Below are positions 24,794-37,387 of a DNA stretch of 64,000 nucleotides, in pieces. The notes under the pieces were generated by a model. That model made no database searches. It worked only from the letters and a program-made list of their open reading frames with translations, and had not been told where the DNA came from. Made by a program: the position numbers and the translations under genes. The first letter of the stretch is position 1, and each line of letters starts with the position of its first letter. The stretch is from Oncomelania hupensis (lineage: Eukaryota > Mollusca > Gastropoda > Littorinimorpha > Pomatiopsidae): NCBI GenBank assembly GCA_036898135.1, contig CM072526.1, positions 1,333,034 through 1,397,033 of the forward strand, written 5' to 3'.

Positions 24794-27700
24794 TATCTTT
24801 ATTATTATTATTATCATTATTATTATTATTATTACCATCATCATCATTCCTCTTATTGTCTCTCACACTAGGGGAAACACAAGCTAAACTAATGGTAGGA
24901 AGGAAAGACAGGGATGGGGACAGGATGCAGGCAAAAGGACAAGGTCTATGCCAATACCGAGACAGTGTGCTACGGACAGACAGCTCAGGATCAAAGATTG
25001 AAGTCGTCGGGTTCTCTTACAAACCTTTGAGCTTCACCGCCATTTTGTCCCAACCATGCTTTTTATCTGTAACTATAGAAACCAGCACACAGTTATTTGA
25101 GGAGTAAGGTCAAGCAGTATGCAGGGGGTACTGAAAGCATTCTCCAGTCAGTAAACTTCCCCAAGTTCAGCCTAGAAGTTGCAGGTCACTCGCGCCCCAG
25201 CTGGGTGAGCTTCTTTCTTACTTTATTCCTCACTCACCACTCTCATTTTTGAGCATCATTCAGAGGGATTAGACTTAAAGGCTGGCCACTATACTGCTTC
25301 TATGAAGTTTGGTCAAAATCTGTTCAGCGGGTCTTGAGATAATGGTGAGCAACGGATTGAAATAGTTGGGAATCAGAACGAGCCAAATGTCCGTCTGGAA
25401 GTCTGTCTGTCTCTTTGTCGGTCTGCAAGTGGGTTGGTCGGACCGCCAGTCAGTTGCTCCCCATTATCTCAAGAACCACAGAACAGATTTTGACTATAAT
25501 TCATAGAAACGTCACCTAGGCCAGTGCGCAGCCTTTCAGTCAAGTTTCACTGAATGGCGCACTATCGTTCAACAAGTGCAGACAAATTTCAGTTTCATTT
25601 TGCGTAAGAATTTTTGATGATGGGTTAAAGTGAATATTCTGATAACGGTGGATTCCTGGTTTCGGCTGGGTCACTAATCTCGCTTGCGAAATTGACACAT
25701 TTGTGCTTTCAGCACCCCTGAGTTAATGTTGGTAAATATAATGATTACATCACCTGTAACATTAGAATAGGCATTGTTCTTAAATGGCTTAAACCATAAA
25801 CAAGTGAGTTACTTCCCTTGTCTGCGAGAGCAAGCAGTTTGAACTGGTGAGTACTTCATGGGCTGCTACGTCTACATACGAAATGACATTTTCCTCTCGG
25901 AAACGCCCCTTTCAGTCAAATCCTTCTGCCCCCCACCCAGAATTTCAAACACTGAAACCGGTTAATCAAATGCTTTTTATCTATGAACTAACGTCTCGTC
26001 TTGCAAATAGGATGCTTATTGGTGATGGTTTTGTGGGGTTCTGATGTATTATTTGATATTATTTTGATTTATGATTCTTTTATAGCGCTTCTCCAGCTCA
26101 AGAGCTGCTCAAGGCTCTGGCCGATACAGGATCTAACTCAAACCGCCCCAGGCGCCCACTTTCTAGGGCACACAGTCTGACGCACAGACAACTGAGCACA
26201 ACCCTAGGCGACCGGGGATGGGGGGAAAAGGGAAAACTATACACTGAAACAACCATCACACTAATAGCAACAGTAAGATGGCCAGTGCTCACAGCCAATG
26301 TTTATGTCCGGGCCACCGGTAATTAAACCCGCAATCTTTGTAACACAAGCTCGTCGCTCTTCCAACTGAGCTATCCTGCACTTTGACAGGCAGCTGATTA
26401 TCACGGTCATAGTTCAAAACTGAATCGTGAACATGATTCTGATTTTAATTTAATTAAATCAAATTCATGCTGTTCGATAAAATCCAAAATAAACTCACAA
26501 CTGAAAGAGTAACTTGAAGTGAGCTGTGTTACTGTTAATAGAGTGTGTGCATCAAAAAAGAATCAAATGCATTACAAAAAATGTTTTTTTTTTTTTTAAA
26601 TCACATCAAGAATCATTTCCATCTACTTTCATGCTTCCATAAATACCTCGCTAAAGATTAACAGTTAAACACCGACCTTGCTGCAAATGTACGTCCAGCA
26701 TTTTATGGTTTTCAATCCCAGTTAAGACCCTCCCCTCTCCCCAACGCTCCCCAAAAAATAAATTAAGTAATAAATAAAAATTATAACTAAAAATAACAAT
26801 AAAAATCCCCCCCAAAAATTGTAACGCTCAGTTGTTGGGCCGGTCGTTTGATTGCCTTGATCAACTTCCAGCATCGACCTAGATGATAATTATACTTTCC
26901 AGGCTAGACAAATAGATCAAACTTTCCCCCTGCTCATCTTCAGGATATTTGGAGTTAGTTTTGCATGTTCCCCATTCACAACACTTTATTGTCTGCATCT
27001 TTTGCACAAGGCAGACTATAGCCCAGTCAACAGTTTGTTCTACAAACCAAGAGAGGTAACTCTATGTTCTACAAACCAAGAGAGGTAACTCTAACGAGCA
27101 AGGACTAGGCCTATTAGCCACATGCAAAATAATATTTAAACCACAAATACATTAAAAAAAAATATCTGTGCCAGAGCTATAATACTTGGAAAAATTGCAA
27201 ACTTAAAATGTGACTGGAAATTTTCAATTTTCCAAGTTGGAGTAATTGATGTTGCAGTTTCTCAGAAGTTTGTCCCATCATAAAACATCACAGTCCATAT
27301 GTTGACTTAGCTGCTTGCTGACAATATTATCTTCCCTTCCAAATGTGCAGTTCTGTCCCCTCACCCTTGAGTACAACAGATCAATGCTATTACATTAGGG
27401 TCAAACATTGAGAGGACCATGTCCCTGTTCAAATGTCGCAGAGCAATAAGGGTGTATCTTGCATGCTTTACAAGATTTTACTTTTGCCTTCATGAGACTA
27501 AGTGTGCATTGTCCAACTCACATCCATCTGAAGGCCAAACTTACACAACTTAATTAATAATATGTGTATATAAAATCAATATTAAATATATTAATTAGGA
27601 AATTAATTAATTAATTAATTCCTATCCTATCCTGTCCCATAACCCGAAGGTCGTAGGGGCACCACAGATGATCGTTTAACCAGCATACTCCATCTTTCTC

Positions 27701-29824
27701 TGTCCTCAGCAGCCCTCATGGCTTCGCTCAGTGTCAAACCAGTCCATTCTCGAATGTTGTCCTCCCACCTCTTTTTCGGTCCGCCCCTTCTTCTACCTCC
27801 TTGCACTGTGCCTTGCAGAATGGTCTTTGCAAGGCCTGATGATCTGGTGACGTGGCCATACCATCGGAGTTTCCGTTTCTTCACCACTGTGAGCAGGTCA
27901 TCGTGTTGTCCAATGGCTTGTGTGATGGTCTGTCGGACTTCGTCGTTGGTGATGTGTTGGGTATAGGAAATGCACAGAAGTCTTCTGTAGCACCTCATCT
28001 CCATGCTTTGTATTCTTCGTTGGAGATCTGCTGTGAGGGTCCATGCTTCGCAAGCATATAGGAAGATGAAGATGACCAGAGAGCGCAGCAGTCTTACTTT
28101 GGAATGTAGACTGATGGTTCTGTCTTTCCAAATGGGCTTCAACCTTGTCAGGGCAGCAGTTGTTTGTGCGATCCTGGAGAGGACTTCCTGTCGAGACCCA
28201 TTGTCTGACACAATGGCTCCTAAATATTTGAAGCTGTGCACTGTGTTGAGGGATTGGCCTTGTACTTTGATGTCCGTGTTGATGCCATTGGTGTTGTTGG
28301 TCATCATTTTGGTCTTCTCTGCACTTATTTCCATTCCATAAGCTCTGGAGGTGGTGTCAAGCCTCTGTACAAGCTGTTCAAGTTCTTGTTCCTCTCCAGC
28401 CAATCCATCAATATCATCCGCAAAACGAAGATTGGAGATTAATTAATTAAACAAATAAAATGAAATAAAGCTAATCATCATTTTTTTCTTTGAATGTCTA
28501 CCAACTCCAAAACGAACACCTACCAAGAAAAATCCAATCATCCTCAGTGCAGGAATAAATAGAAAATTAATTCAACTCCTGCCAAATATGAGTCTCCAAA
28601 AACAATTCACAAAAACAAAAGTACATTACATAAAACCCCTTACACAAATCATGCAAAGTCAAATGTTATTGTTTGGATACACTGACTTAGAAGCATGCAC
28701 AGGGCAATATTAACACTACAGAGGCGCTGGAAAACATGTAGAAGTAGTGTGACAAAGCAAACCAAACAGGTTTTTATACAGGGGTAGGGTCAAGAAGGAG
28801 AATTTTAGTCAAACTGCGATTGTGAAAAACCTATGTAACAGTATGAAGATAAAAAGAATAAATATAGAATAAAATTAAATTAAAATTAAATAAAAGTAAA
28901 ATAAAATAAAATTTTTTAAAAGGATGAAAATAAAATGAAATGTCAATGTAGTAAATGAATAGACGTCAAAATAACAGAACTATAACTGCAAAATAAACTG
29001 TCATGAAAATCAAGAACCACGGATTGTTGTTATCTGCAGAAACGTACAGTCAGTTACAAAAATAATAAAAATACAGGCACTGTTTTAAAAAAGTTAAACG
29101 TCACTATCATATCTGCAGAAATGTAGCAATAATGGCTTTTTTTATATCAACTTTAAACATCACTTCCATGTATTTTTCCTTAAGCTAACAAGTGTTTGAC
29201 CGTACGGTTGCATGGTTGATTTGTGATAGAACGAAGAAGTTGGGGTCAGAGGTGTCATAGGAGGTATATGGAAGGGAAAAGGGCGGGGGGGGGGGGGGGG
29301 GAGGTGGGGGGGGGGGGTGGAGGTGAGAATATGGTAGGGGGTCACAATTACACAATTAATGCCACTCTGCAGAAATTAAGCTTTTTATGATTAAATTTTT
29401 TTTTTTTTTTTTAATAGGGTCTGATCAACTTAATGTGAAGAAGAAGAACAGTCTACCTTTGGAGTCGACCGGCTTGTTCTTGATCTTCCCCAAATCATGT
29501 GGTGAAAGTTCCGCTGGTAAAATCTTGAATTTCTGCAAACAAAACAGAAGGATTTGTGTGTGTGTGTTTTATGTTGTTGTTGTTTTTTTTTCCCATTTTA
29601 AACTATTGCATCCTTCTACATCAGTCCATTTGCCCCTCACTGCAGAACAGCACTGGTAATTACATCTATCAAACTTCCTCGTGAGCAGATGACGCCCTTC
29701 GTCAAACTGCACGTGAAGTCTTTTCTTTCTATTCTCATGCGTCTCGTTTGCTTGTTCGTCTCTTTTTAAGGGTTTGCATATGGATAAAAGGGCACATCAA
29801 ATACAAATTTATAATAACAACAAC

Positions 29825-29862
<38 letters not shown>

Positions 29863-32800
29863 CAATAACAACAATACATTGATTTATACAGCTCGCCTAT
29901 CACATACACACACAAAAAAGATTAACTGAAGGAGCACTGACACACATTATAATATAACGGAGCATACAAGCAGAGTACAGAAAAACAAAAAGGCACATGC
30001 TAGTTGACCGTCATTGGAAAAGGGAGGTAACTTGTCTTCTTGGTTTGTTTTAGTTACCTAGAGTTGAACACTATGAAAGATACCGAAGAGCTGCAAGTTT
30101 TTCTTCGGGAAAGGGGGGTGGTGGTTGCCTGGCACTGCAAGGCCGAACTAGCGGACCAGGGTTGAAACTGAAGTCAACTTTCGGTTGGTCCAGAAGGTTT
30201 GATGGAGGTAAGAGCAGAAATTCTAGGCGAGAAACTGTTCGTTTGCAAAGAATGTCCGCCTCAACGTTGGACAACTCTGGCGCAACATGCTGGCAAGCCG
30301 GCCAAAGTTGTTTCCCCTTGTATTTTCAAGCATGGTCTATCTGGACAAACACAGGACAAAAACATGGTTCTTGACGAAGAGCTTAGCTCCCAAAATGTGT
30401 GCTGCCTTTTGTTGCCTTGCTTTGGTCCCAAATTAGCATTGTTGTGGTTTAACTCTTTCCCTGCCAATCGACGATATATCGTCGATCTGAGCCGCCATGT
30501 TTGTGCCAATCAACGATATATCGTCGATTTCAGTATTCCGTTTCGTTCCTGTTTTTTGCGCAGTCCAATCCAAATTTTATTTTAACCAAAGAGAGATAAC
30601 TCTTTCTACTTTCGTTCCCGATCGACAGGCGCATGGTTTCTTCAAATTTATTCGTTTTTAGAGTGTTTTTTGTGCATTTTACTAAGCATTGTGATGGGCA
30701 CAATCGACAGTGTGTCAAACTCTGCTAATAATCAATATAATTTCAAACTGTAAAGTGTATTTTGATCCTAAATAAATTTTCTTTCTGGTGTGTGAAGCTG
30801 ATTCAGTGATTGGAATTATTCCTCCAGATTTTTTTTTATCACTGTGGTATGTAGAAATATTTTTATTTTATTTTATCATTTCAAAAAGATCAACATGCTT
30901 TCAAAACACATATTTAAATAACATAATCAAATTAACATTTTTGTGGTTTTTTTTCTTATTCTTCACTCTTTTACCTTTAATTTGATATGAAATATGTCTA
31001 TTTAACAACTATTATTGAAAGAACAGTAGCTTAAATGCCTAAGGTACTGAACTTTCTTTCTGGTGCCAGAGAAATGTCTGGCACAAACGTGGAAACATGC
31101 CTGGCAGGGAAAGAGTTAAGTAAACGTTTTGTTTCTCATTACTGTAAGGTTTGAATGCTAGTCTTCTACTTCGTTCTATATATACAAACGGTCACACACA
31201 CAATCAGACACGGGGAACACATCATCACTATATATGGGAGAGAAAGAAATACCCCACCCTTATACCCTTACCACAAAGACACACACACAACACACCCTGG
31301 AGTGAATCCGTAGATGCTATGTCAGACGTCCAGCGCAAGTAAGACCAAGTTAGGCACCAGTGGGAAAACAAGTGGGCTTATTTATTTGTGGGCTTATTTC
31401 TAAGATCAGAATATAGATCAAACAGGGTTGCTGGAAGCACTTCGCCTGGTCGCCAAAGGCAAGTAAAAAAATCCTCTAGGGTGACCTAACCCTTGTAGCC
31501 GACTCCCCGGACTGGCACCCTTGCTTGTTGCTGCCTTTTTCTCTACACGCACAGCGTTTTCAATGATTGTTTCAAGTTTCACCTAATCGCAAACCTGTGT
31601 ACTGTTACTTTTGATGTGAAAGTTGTTTACTACTTGGGGAAAAATGCAGTAGGAGAGTAAAATTGGCCTGCCTTACTAGCCCCGTTGGTCGAGTTTTGCT
31701 ATTTCTGGTTTTCAGCATCCTGATGTACGTGGAGGTCTCATATCACTGAAAACATGGAGCAGATATTAAACAGAATAAACTGCACAAGGAGCAAACATCT
31801 TAACGGCTACACAGAATTTCACCAACCTTCTGTCTAAAGTTGGGCGGGATCGGCCTAACGTTGATAGACTGCACTTGCTTCACAAACCCGTCCACAAACA
31901 GAACTTTGTACGACCCTGTACAGGATACAAACCATTCATTCATTTATTACAATAAATAAAATGTAAAACTAATGAACTAAATACATAAACTAACAATTAC
32001 AAAAAATAATAATAATTTAAAATGCATCTGAGGTTAGTTAGCCTCATCAGCCATCCCAGCAAGGTTCTCCTGAAAATAATGCTCAACAGGTTGAAACCCC
32101 AAGCTGAACAAATCGTACCTGAAGAGCAAGCAGGATTCAGGGCAGGGCGAAGTACCACTGAACAGATTTTCAACCTCAGAATAATCTGTGAGAAATAACT
32201 ACAGCACCATCAACATCTATATCATGTGGTCATAGACATCAAGAAAGCGTTTGACTGAGTCTGGCATGCAGCTCTATGGGCAACAATGAAAGTGTACAAC
32301 ATCAGCCCTAAAATTATTGAAGTCATCCAAAGCCTGTATGACAAGGCTACCAGTGCAGTCCTCCATAACAGCGCCATTGGGAACTGGTTCAGAACAACAA
32401 TCGGTGTGCGTCAAGGATGCCTACTCTCTCCAACAATCTTCAACATCTTCCTAGAGTGCATCATGTCAGATGCCCTTGCAGATCACAAAGGCACAGTCAG
32501 CATAGGGGGTAGAGCAATCTCCAATCTTCGTTTTGCGGATGACATTGATGAGTTGGCTGGAGAGGAACAAGAACTTGAACAGCTGGTACAGAGGTTTGAC
32601 ACCACCTCCAGAGCTTATGGAACGGAAATAAGTGCAGAGAAGACCAAAATGATGACCAACAACACCAATGGCATCAACACGGACATCAAAGTCCAAGGCC
32701 AATCCCTCAACACAGTGCATAGCTTAAAATATTTAGGAGCCATTGTATCAGACAACGGGTCCCGACAGGAAGTCCTCTCCAGGATGGCACAAACAATTGC

Positions 32801-35800
32801 GGCCCTGACAAGGTTGAAGCCCATTTGGAAAGACAGGACCATCAGTCTACATTCCAAAGTAAGACTGCTGCGCTCTCTGGTCATCTCCATCTTCCTATAT
32901 GCTTGCGAAGAATGGACCCTCACAGCAGATCTACAACGAAGAATACAAAGCATGGAGATGAGGTGCTACAGAAGACTTCTGGGCATTTCCTATACCCAAA
33001 ACATCACCAACGACGAAGTCCGACAGACCATCACACAAACCATTGGACAACACGATGACCTGCTCACAGTGGTGAAGAAACTGAAACTCTGATGGTATGG
33101 CCACGTCACCAGATCATCAGGCCTTGCAAAGACCATTTTGCAAGGCACAGTGCAAGGAGGTAAAAGAAGAGGGAGACCGAAAAAGAGGTGGGAGGACAAC
33201 ATCCGAGAATGGACTGATTTGACACTGAGCAAAGCCATCAGGGTTGCTGAAGACAAAGATGGAGTATGCTGGTTAAATGATCATCTGTGGTGCCCCTACG
33301 ACCTCCGAGTTATGGGACAGGATAGGATAGGATGAGGTTATTATCAAAATTGCAAAAAAAAAGTATTTTTAAAAAGTATATTTTATGCTACAATATGACC
33401 GTTAGCTTACATATTCATATAGTGGTGTGTGTTTATTATTTATTTAAACTGAATGTAAACTTTGAACCCAAGCGTGCGAAGGTCGCCTGATATAGCAGCT
33501 AATGGCTAATCCTCATTTCAATAGAGGCACAGGCACCCAACTGATTAACAAAGCAGTAGGTGGGGAGCAGTAAGACAATGTTGTGTTTCAACAGTGGTCA
33601 GAATTGGTAATCTTTGAAAGGGAGGAAATGGGACCAGGAGCCGACCCCAGATTAATTTGTTTTAAATATCTTCCTTGGTCAATGTACGTAGTGCATGTTG
33701 ATAAACAACGGATCCCCACCGTACCTCTTGAAAAAGTCAAAACAAAAAATTCTACATTTTACTTGCATTTTTCATTGTGATAAACCAAAATAGTAAAACA
33801 AAATGTGATGGCCAAGATGACCGCTAAGATGATGGTGATAATGATCATGATGGTGATAATGGTGATGATGATAACAATGATGATGATGGTGGTGGAAGTG
33901 GTGGTGGTGCTGCAGCTGGTGATGAAAAGGATTGTGATGATTACAGTGATGATAATGACTATGAGGAGGAAGAAGGACAGGAGAACACTGAGTTGAGCAC
34001 CGACCTTCATCGAGACGCTCGGTGATCTTGGCTTGGTACATCTTGCAGTCTGTCCACTTGGCTAGAACCTGGTCGCCAGGTTTGAACACCTGTTCACAAA
34101 CACACATAGGACTGGTCAAGGGGTGATGAAAAAAGCCGGATTGGTATTGATCTATTTTATTTATTCTAATTATTCCTTCATCCTATTTCTTTATTTATTT
34201 GATCATTCTTATATAGCGCTTTTCTAGCTCAAGAGCTGCTCAAGGCGCTGGCTGACACAGGATCTAACTCAAGCAGCCCTGGCGCCCAATTGCTGCATTA
34301 GGCGCACTGTCAGACTGCCCAAGATAACTGAGCACAATCCTGGGCGACGAGGGATGCGAGCAAAAAGTCCTATTGCTTGCTGGGTGTATTTGTGTAACTG
34401 GCACCCTCCCGGATGTTGTATAAGCATCAGGAATGTTACAGTCCCATAGATGGAATGTGTGGGTGCACAAACGAGACTTTTTAGTTTCACTCTCATCAGG
34501 TGGCGTACCCAGTGCCTCAAGACACTCAAGGAATGCAGGAGCTTAAACTTAATTTATTTAGTTATTTTGTAATTTATTTATTGAAAGCGACTAATGCAGA
34601 CGCACACTCACTGTCCTCCCACGTTTGCCCTTGCCCTTGCGGTCGGAGTGGCGGGCCAAAGGTCGTAACCTCTCGCTGCTCATGTCCACCCACTCGTCGT
34701 AGCGCTGGTTCCAGCCTTCAAAGTGGATCAGCACCAGCAGCTTCTCTTCATCCACGTCCACAATCTTTGAGGTGTACCTGCACACAGCAACACCCTCCAT
34801 GACCACCGACAGCGGCTTTGGTAAGGACAACGACAGAAGAGATGGAAAAACGCTGAGCAGGGAGCACTGGGGTTAATTAGGAGCCTCGGAGATCTTGTAC
34901 TGCGCAGGTAATCCATTCCTCCTGTCCAACAGGTAAACCCGGGTTATTAGTTTCGCACTTTCGAGATGATAAGGATGGTGGTGGTGATGGATGAAGTTAA
35001 CAATGAAGAAGGTCAAGGTGTCCCCAGTAACCTTCTGGTCATTGCAGGAAAAATAGCATTGGGGACCTGCCTTCTCTCTCTTGGCCAGCTTAATGAGGGT
35101 GGTGCTTATCGCCTCTCCTTAGCTGCTTTATCTTAACCTTTAGGCTGCGCTGTCAACGTACGTAGCACGGGGTGTCTAGCGCCATCGTAATGCGATGTAT
35201 CCGTACGTTGTACGGAAGGGAGGTAAAAGCGTTTATAAAATAAATCCTTGGTCATGATTATGAAACAAAAGTTGTTTCCCTTAACTGTAATGTTTTGGAA
35301 AGAAAAATCTTTTGGTTTAGAGGTAATTTTCAAACAAAAAGCCACCGTCAAAGCACTTGCTGCTGGCGAAATTGTCCGCCTCGTTCGTCACCATCATGGC
35401 ACGCAGAACATAGATCTACATGGCAGAAGAGGTGGCGCAAATGTTTCAGGAAGAAAACTTTGATGATGATAGTGGGGATAAAGATTTTGATGCGGGTGAT
35501 GATGTTTATTTGACGGAGGCTGGAGGAAGGGATTACGATCCGGACGAAAAAGAAGATCGCCGCCTACAATCTTTAGCAGACGACGGTAGGTGAAAAAAAA
35601 CTTTATTTTCACTAGATCTATAATAATATTATTTGCCTTTTACACAGACTATTTCTGTATTTATCAGGCTTTGATTACAGTCCATTCTGGTTCTCATAAT
35701 TTTTGGTAATAAATCTTTTTTCTATTCTGCAATTCTTTGCGTATGACTTCAAGAATGGGTGTGCAGTTGAGTGAGAGTGAATTTGTTTGCTCATGCCCCT

Positions 35801-37346
35801 AACTTTCCATCCCATAATTGTACAAACCAACAATCTTACACTTTTTTGTGTCTGTTCTTTGGAATCTTTATTCAATTTCCTTTCATTTGTTATATACTTT
35901 TATATAATTATATAGGTGTAATAGTTTAGCAACAATGGCATATATAATAAGGCATGTGTGTTTTTAATCATAAGTCAAAATTTTCTTTAGCACAGAGCAG
36001 GAAAAACATGTCAGCAGGCTAAGGGTTAACCAGATCTTCACAGCGCCCTGTACTCATTCACAGCTAGGTGGACTGAGGGGTGTGGTACTCTTGTTTCAAT
36101 CTTTTGGTATGGTTTGGTGGTTGCCTTTCAAGCATGGTCACCCATCCAAGCACTAACCCTTCCTGATGCAGCTTAACATCAACCATGGCTAACCATGACT
36201 CTACTGCGCCACCTGATAATGAAGCATTACAGTACATTACATGATTATTGCTTTAGGTCCAGCGGACTCTTCCGAGCCAAATCAGGACCGGACAACCCCT
36301 GATCCGCATAAAAGATCTGCTGAAACAACCCTAGTGGTAAAACTGAAAGCTCTCCACCAGCCAGTCACTTTACAATAAAGACATCCCACGCAGGGGACGC
36401 TGAGGCTATACTCTAATTTATCGAACCCCCGTTTACAAAAACAAAATAGAATACAAACATTATTATAAATTATCAACAAAACACATACATATAAAATGCC
36501 TACATTGCTAAATAATAACATCATAGGAAGCCCTAGTGACCACCTGGCAGAAAGCGTCCAATATTCCCAAGCTGATCCAACAGACCTCACACACAAATAA
36601 GGAGTCTTGTCCCGGAAGAGTTTTTAAGAAAAAAGGTAGGTGACTGGTCTAGCGAAGAAGTAGATAGTATAGCAGATTGATAAACAGAGCAGGAATGGGA
36701 AAGAACAAATGAGAAAGCCAGCGACAGTGTGAATTTAAAGCACTAAATTTCCAGAAAGTGGGGATACTATTTATACTGAAACCCCCGGCACCCCAACGGG
36801 GGAGATAATGAAGCAGAGTGGCACAAAACATACACATAATGTCATAGGGGTATATAAAGTAAACAAGCTCAACGTCAAGTACTGAAAATTGGCTGAGGGG
36901 GTGTGAAAGGGGTATGAAAACCCTCACAACACTTTGCAGAAGGGTCGTCGTCATGTGAACATGTCATACATGGGACTACTAAACTAACGTCCTACTTTCT
37001 TGTAACTTGCTATTATTTGAGCTAATAATATAAAACTAGGATACTTCACATTTTATAGAAACACTTAACGTGCAAACAACATGCAGTGAACGCGTCTTTT
37101 TGGGGTATTAAACAGCATGGCTGTAGCTGGGGTGCAAAAGAATTATATCCTGTATCGGCCTCTGCGGTCATTGTTACTTCTTAGTAATTTTTCATTATTC
37201 AAAGTGCCGGTCTACTGTTATTCTTTATATCGATATTCTTTCTGTTTTGCATGGCTGGATATAATTTATCCAATGTACTCCTTTCGACTAATAAAATGTC
37301 TTGTGTCTTCTTATGTTTTAACAAACTTAACAATTTTAAATGGGGT

Positions 37347-37387
<41 letters not shown>

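Larger units (their letters stand above)
24840..27620. other. PHF20 intronic DNA
   Basis: Apart from the inverted repeat at 25312 and the SINE at 26075, no gene. A 27-bp direct duplication containing CAAACCAAGAGAGGTAACTC lies at about 27039-27095. Confidence 0.55.
28451..30452. other. PHF20 intronic DNA around exon 7
   Basis: AT-rich with the G-run at 29281 and (AAT)n at 29818. A plus-strand open stretch at about 30073-30450 has no family likeness I recognise and is not called. Confidence 0.5.

Noticed and set aside
30073..30450. Plus-strand open stretches starting near 30073 and 30199
   Set aside because: No family likeness, broken by stops between frames, and the second runs into the piggyBac-type element.
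33759..34010. Ile/Thr-rich and His-rich frames at 33772-34119
   Set aside because: They read a degenerate GATGATG tract; only the Tudor 2 exon at 34005-34089 is supported.
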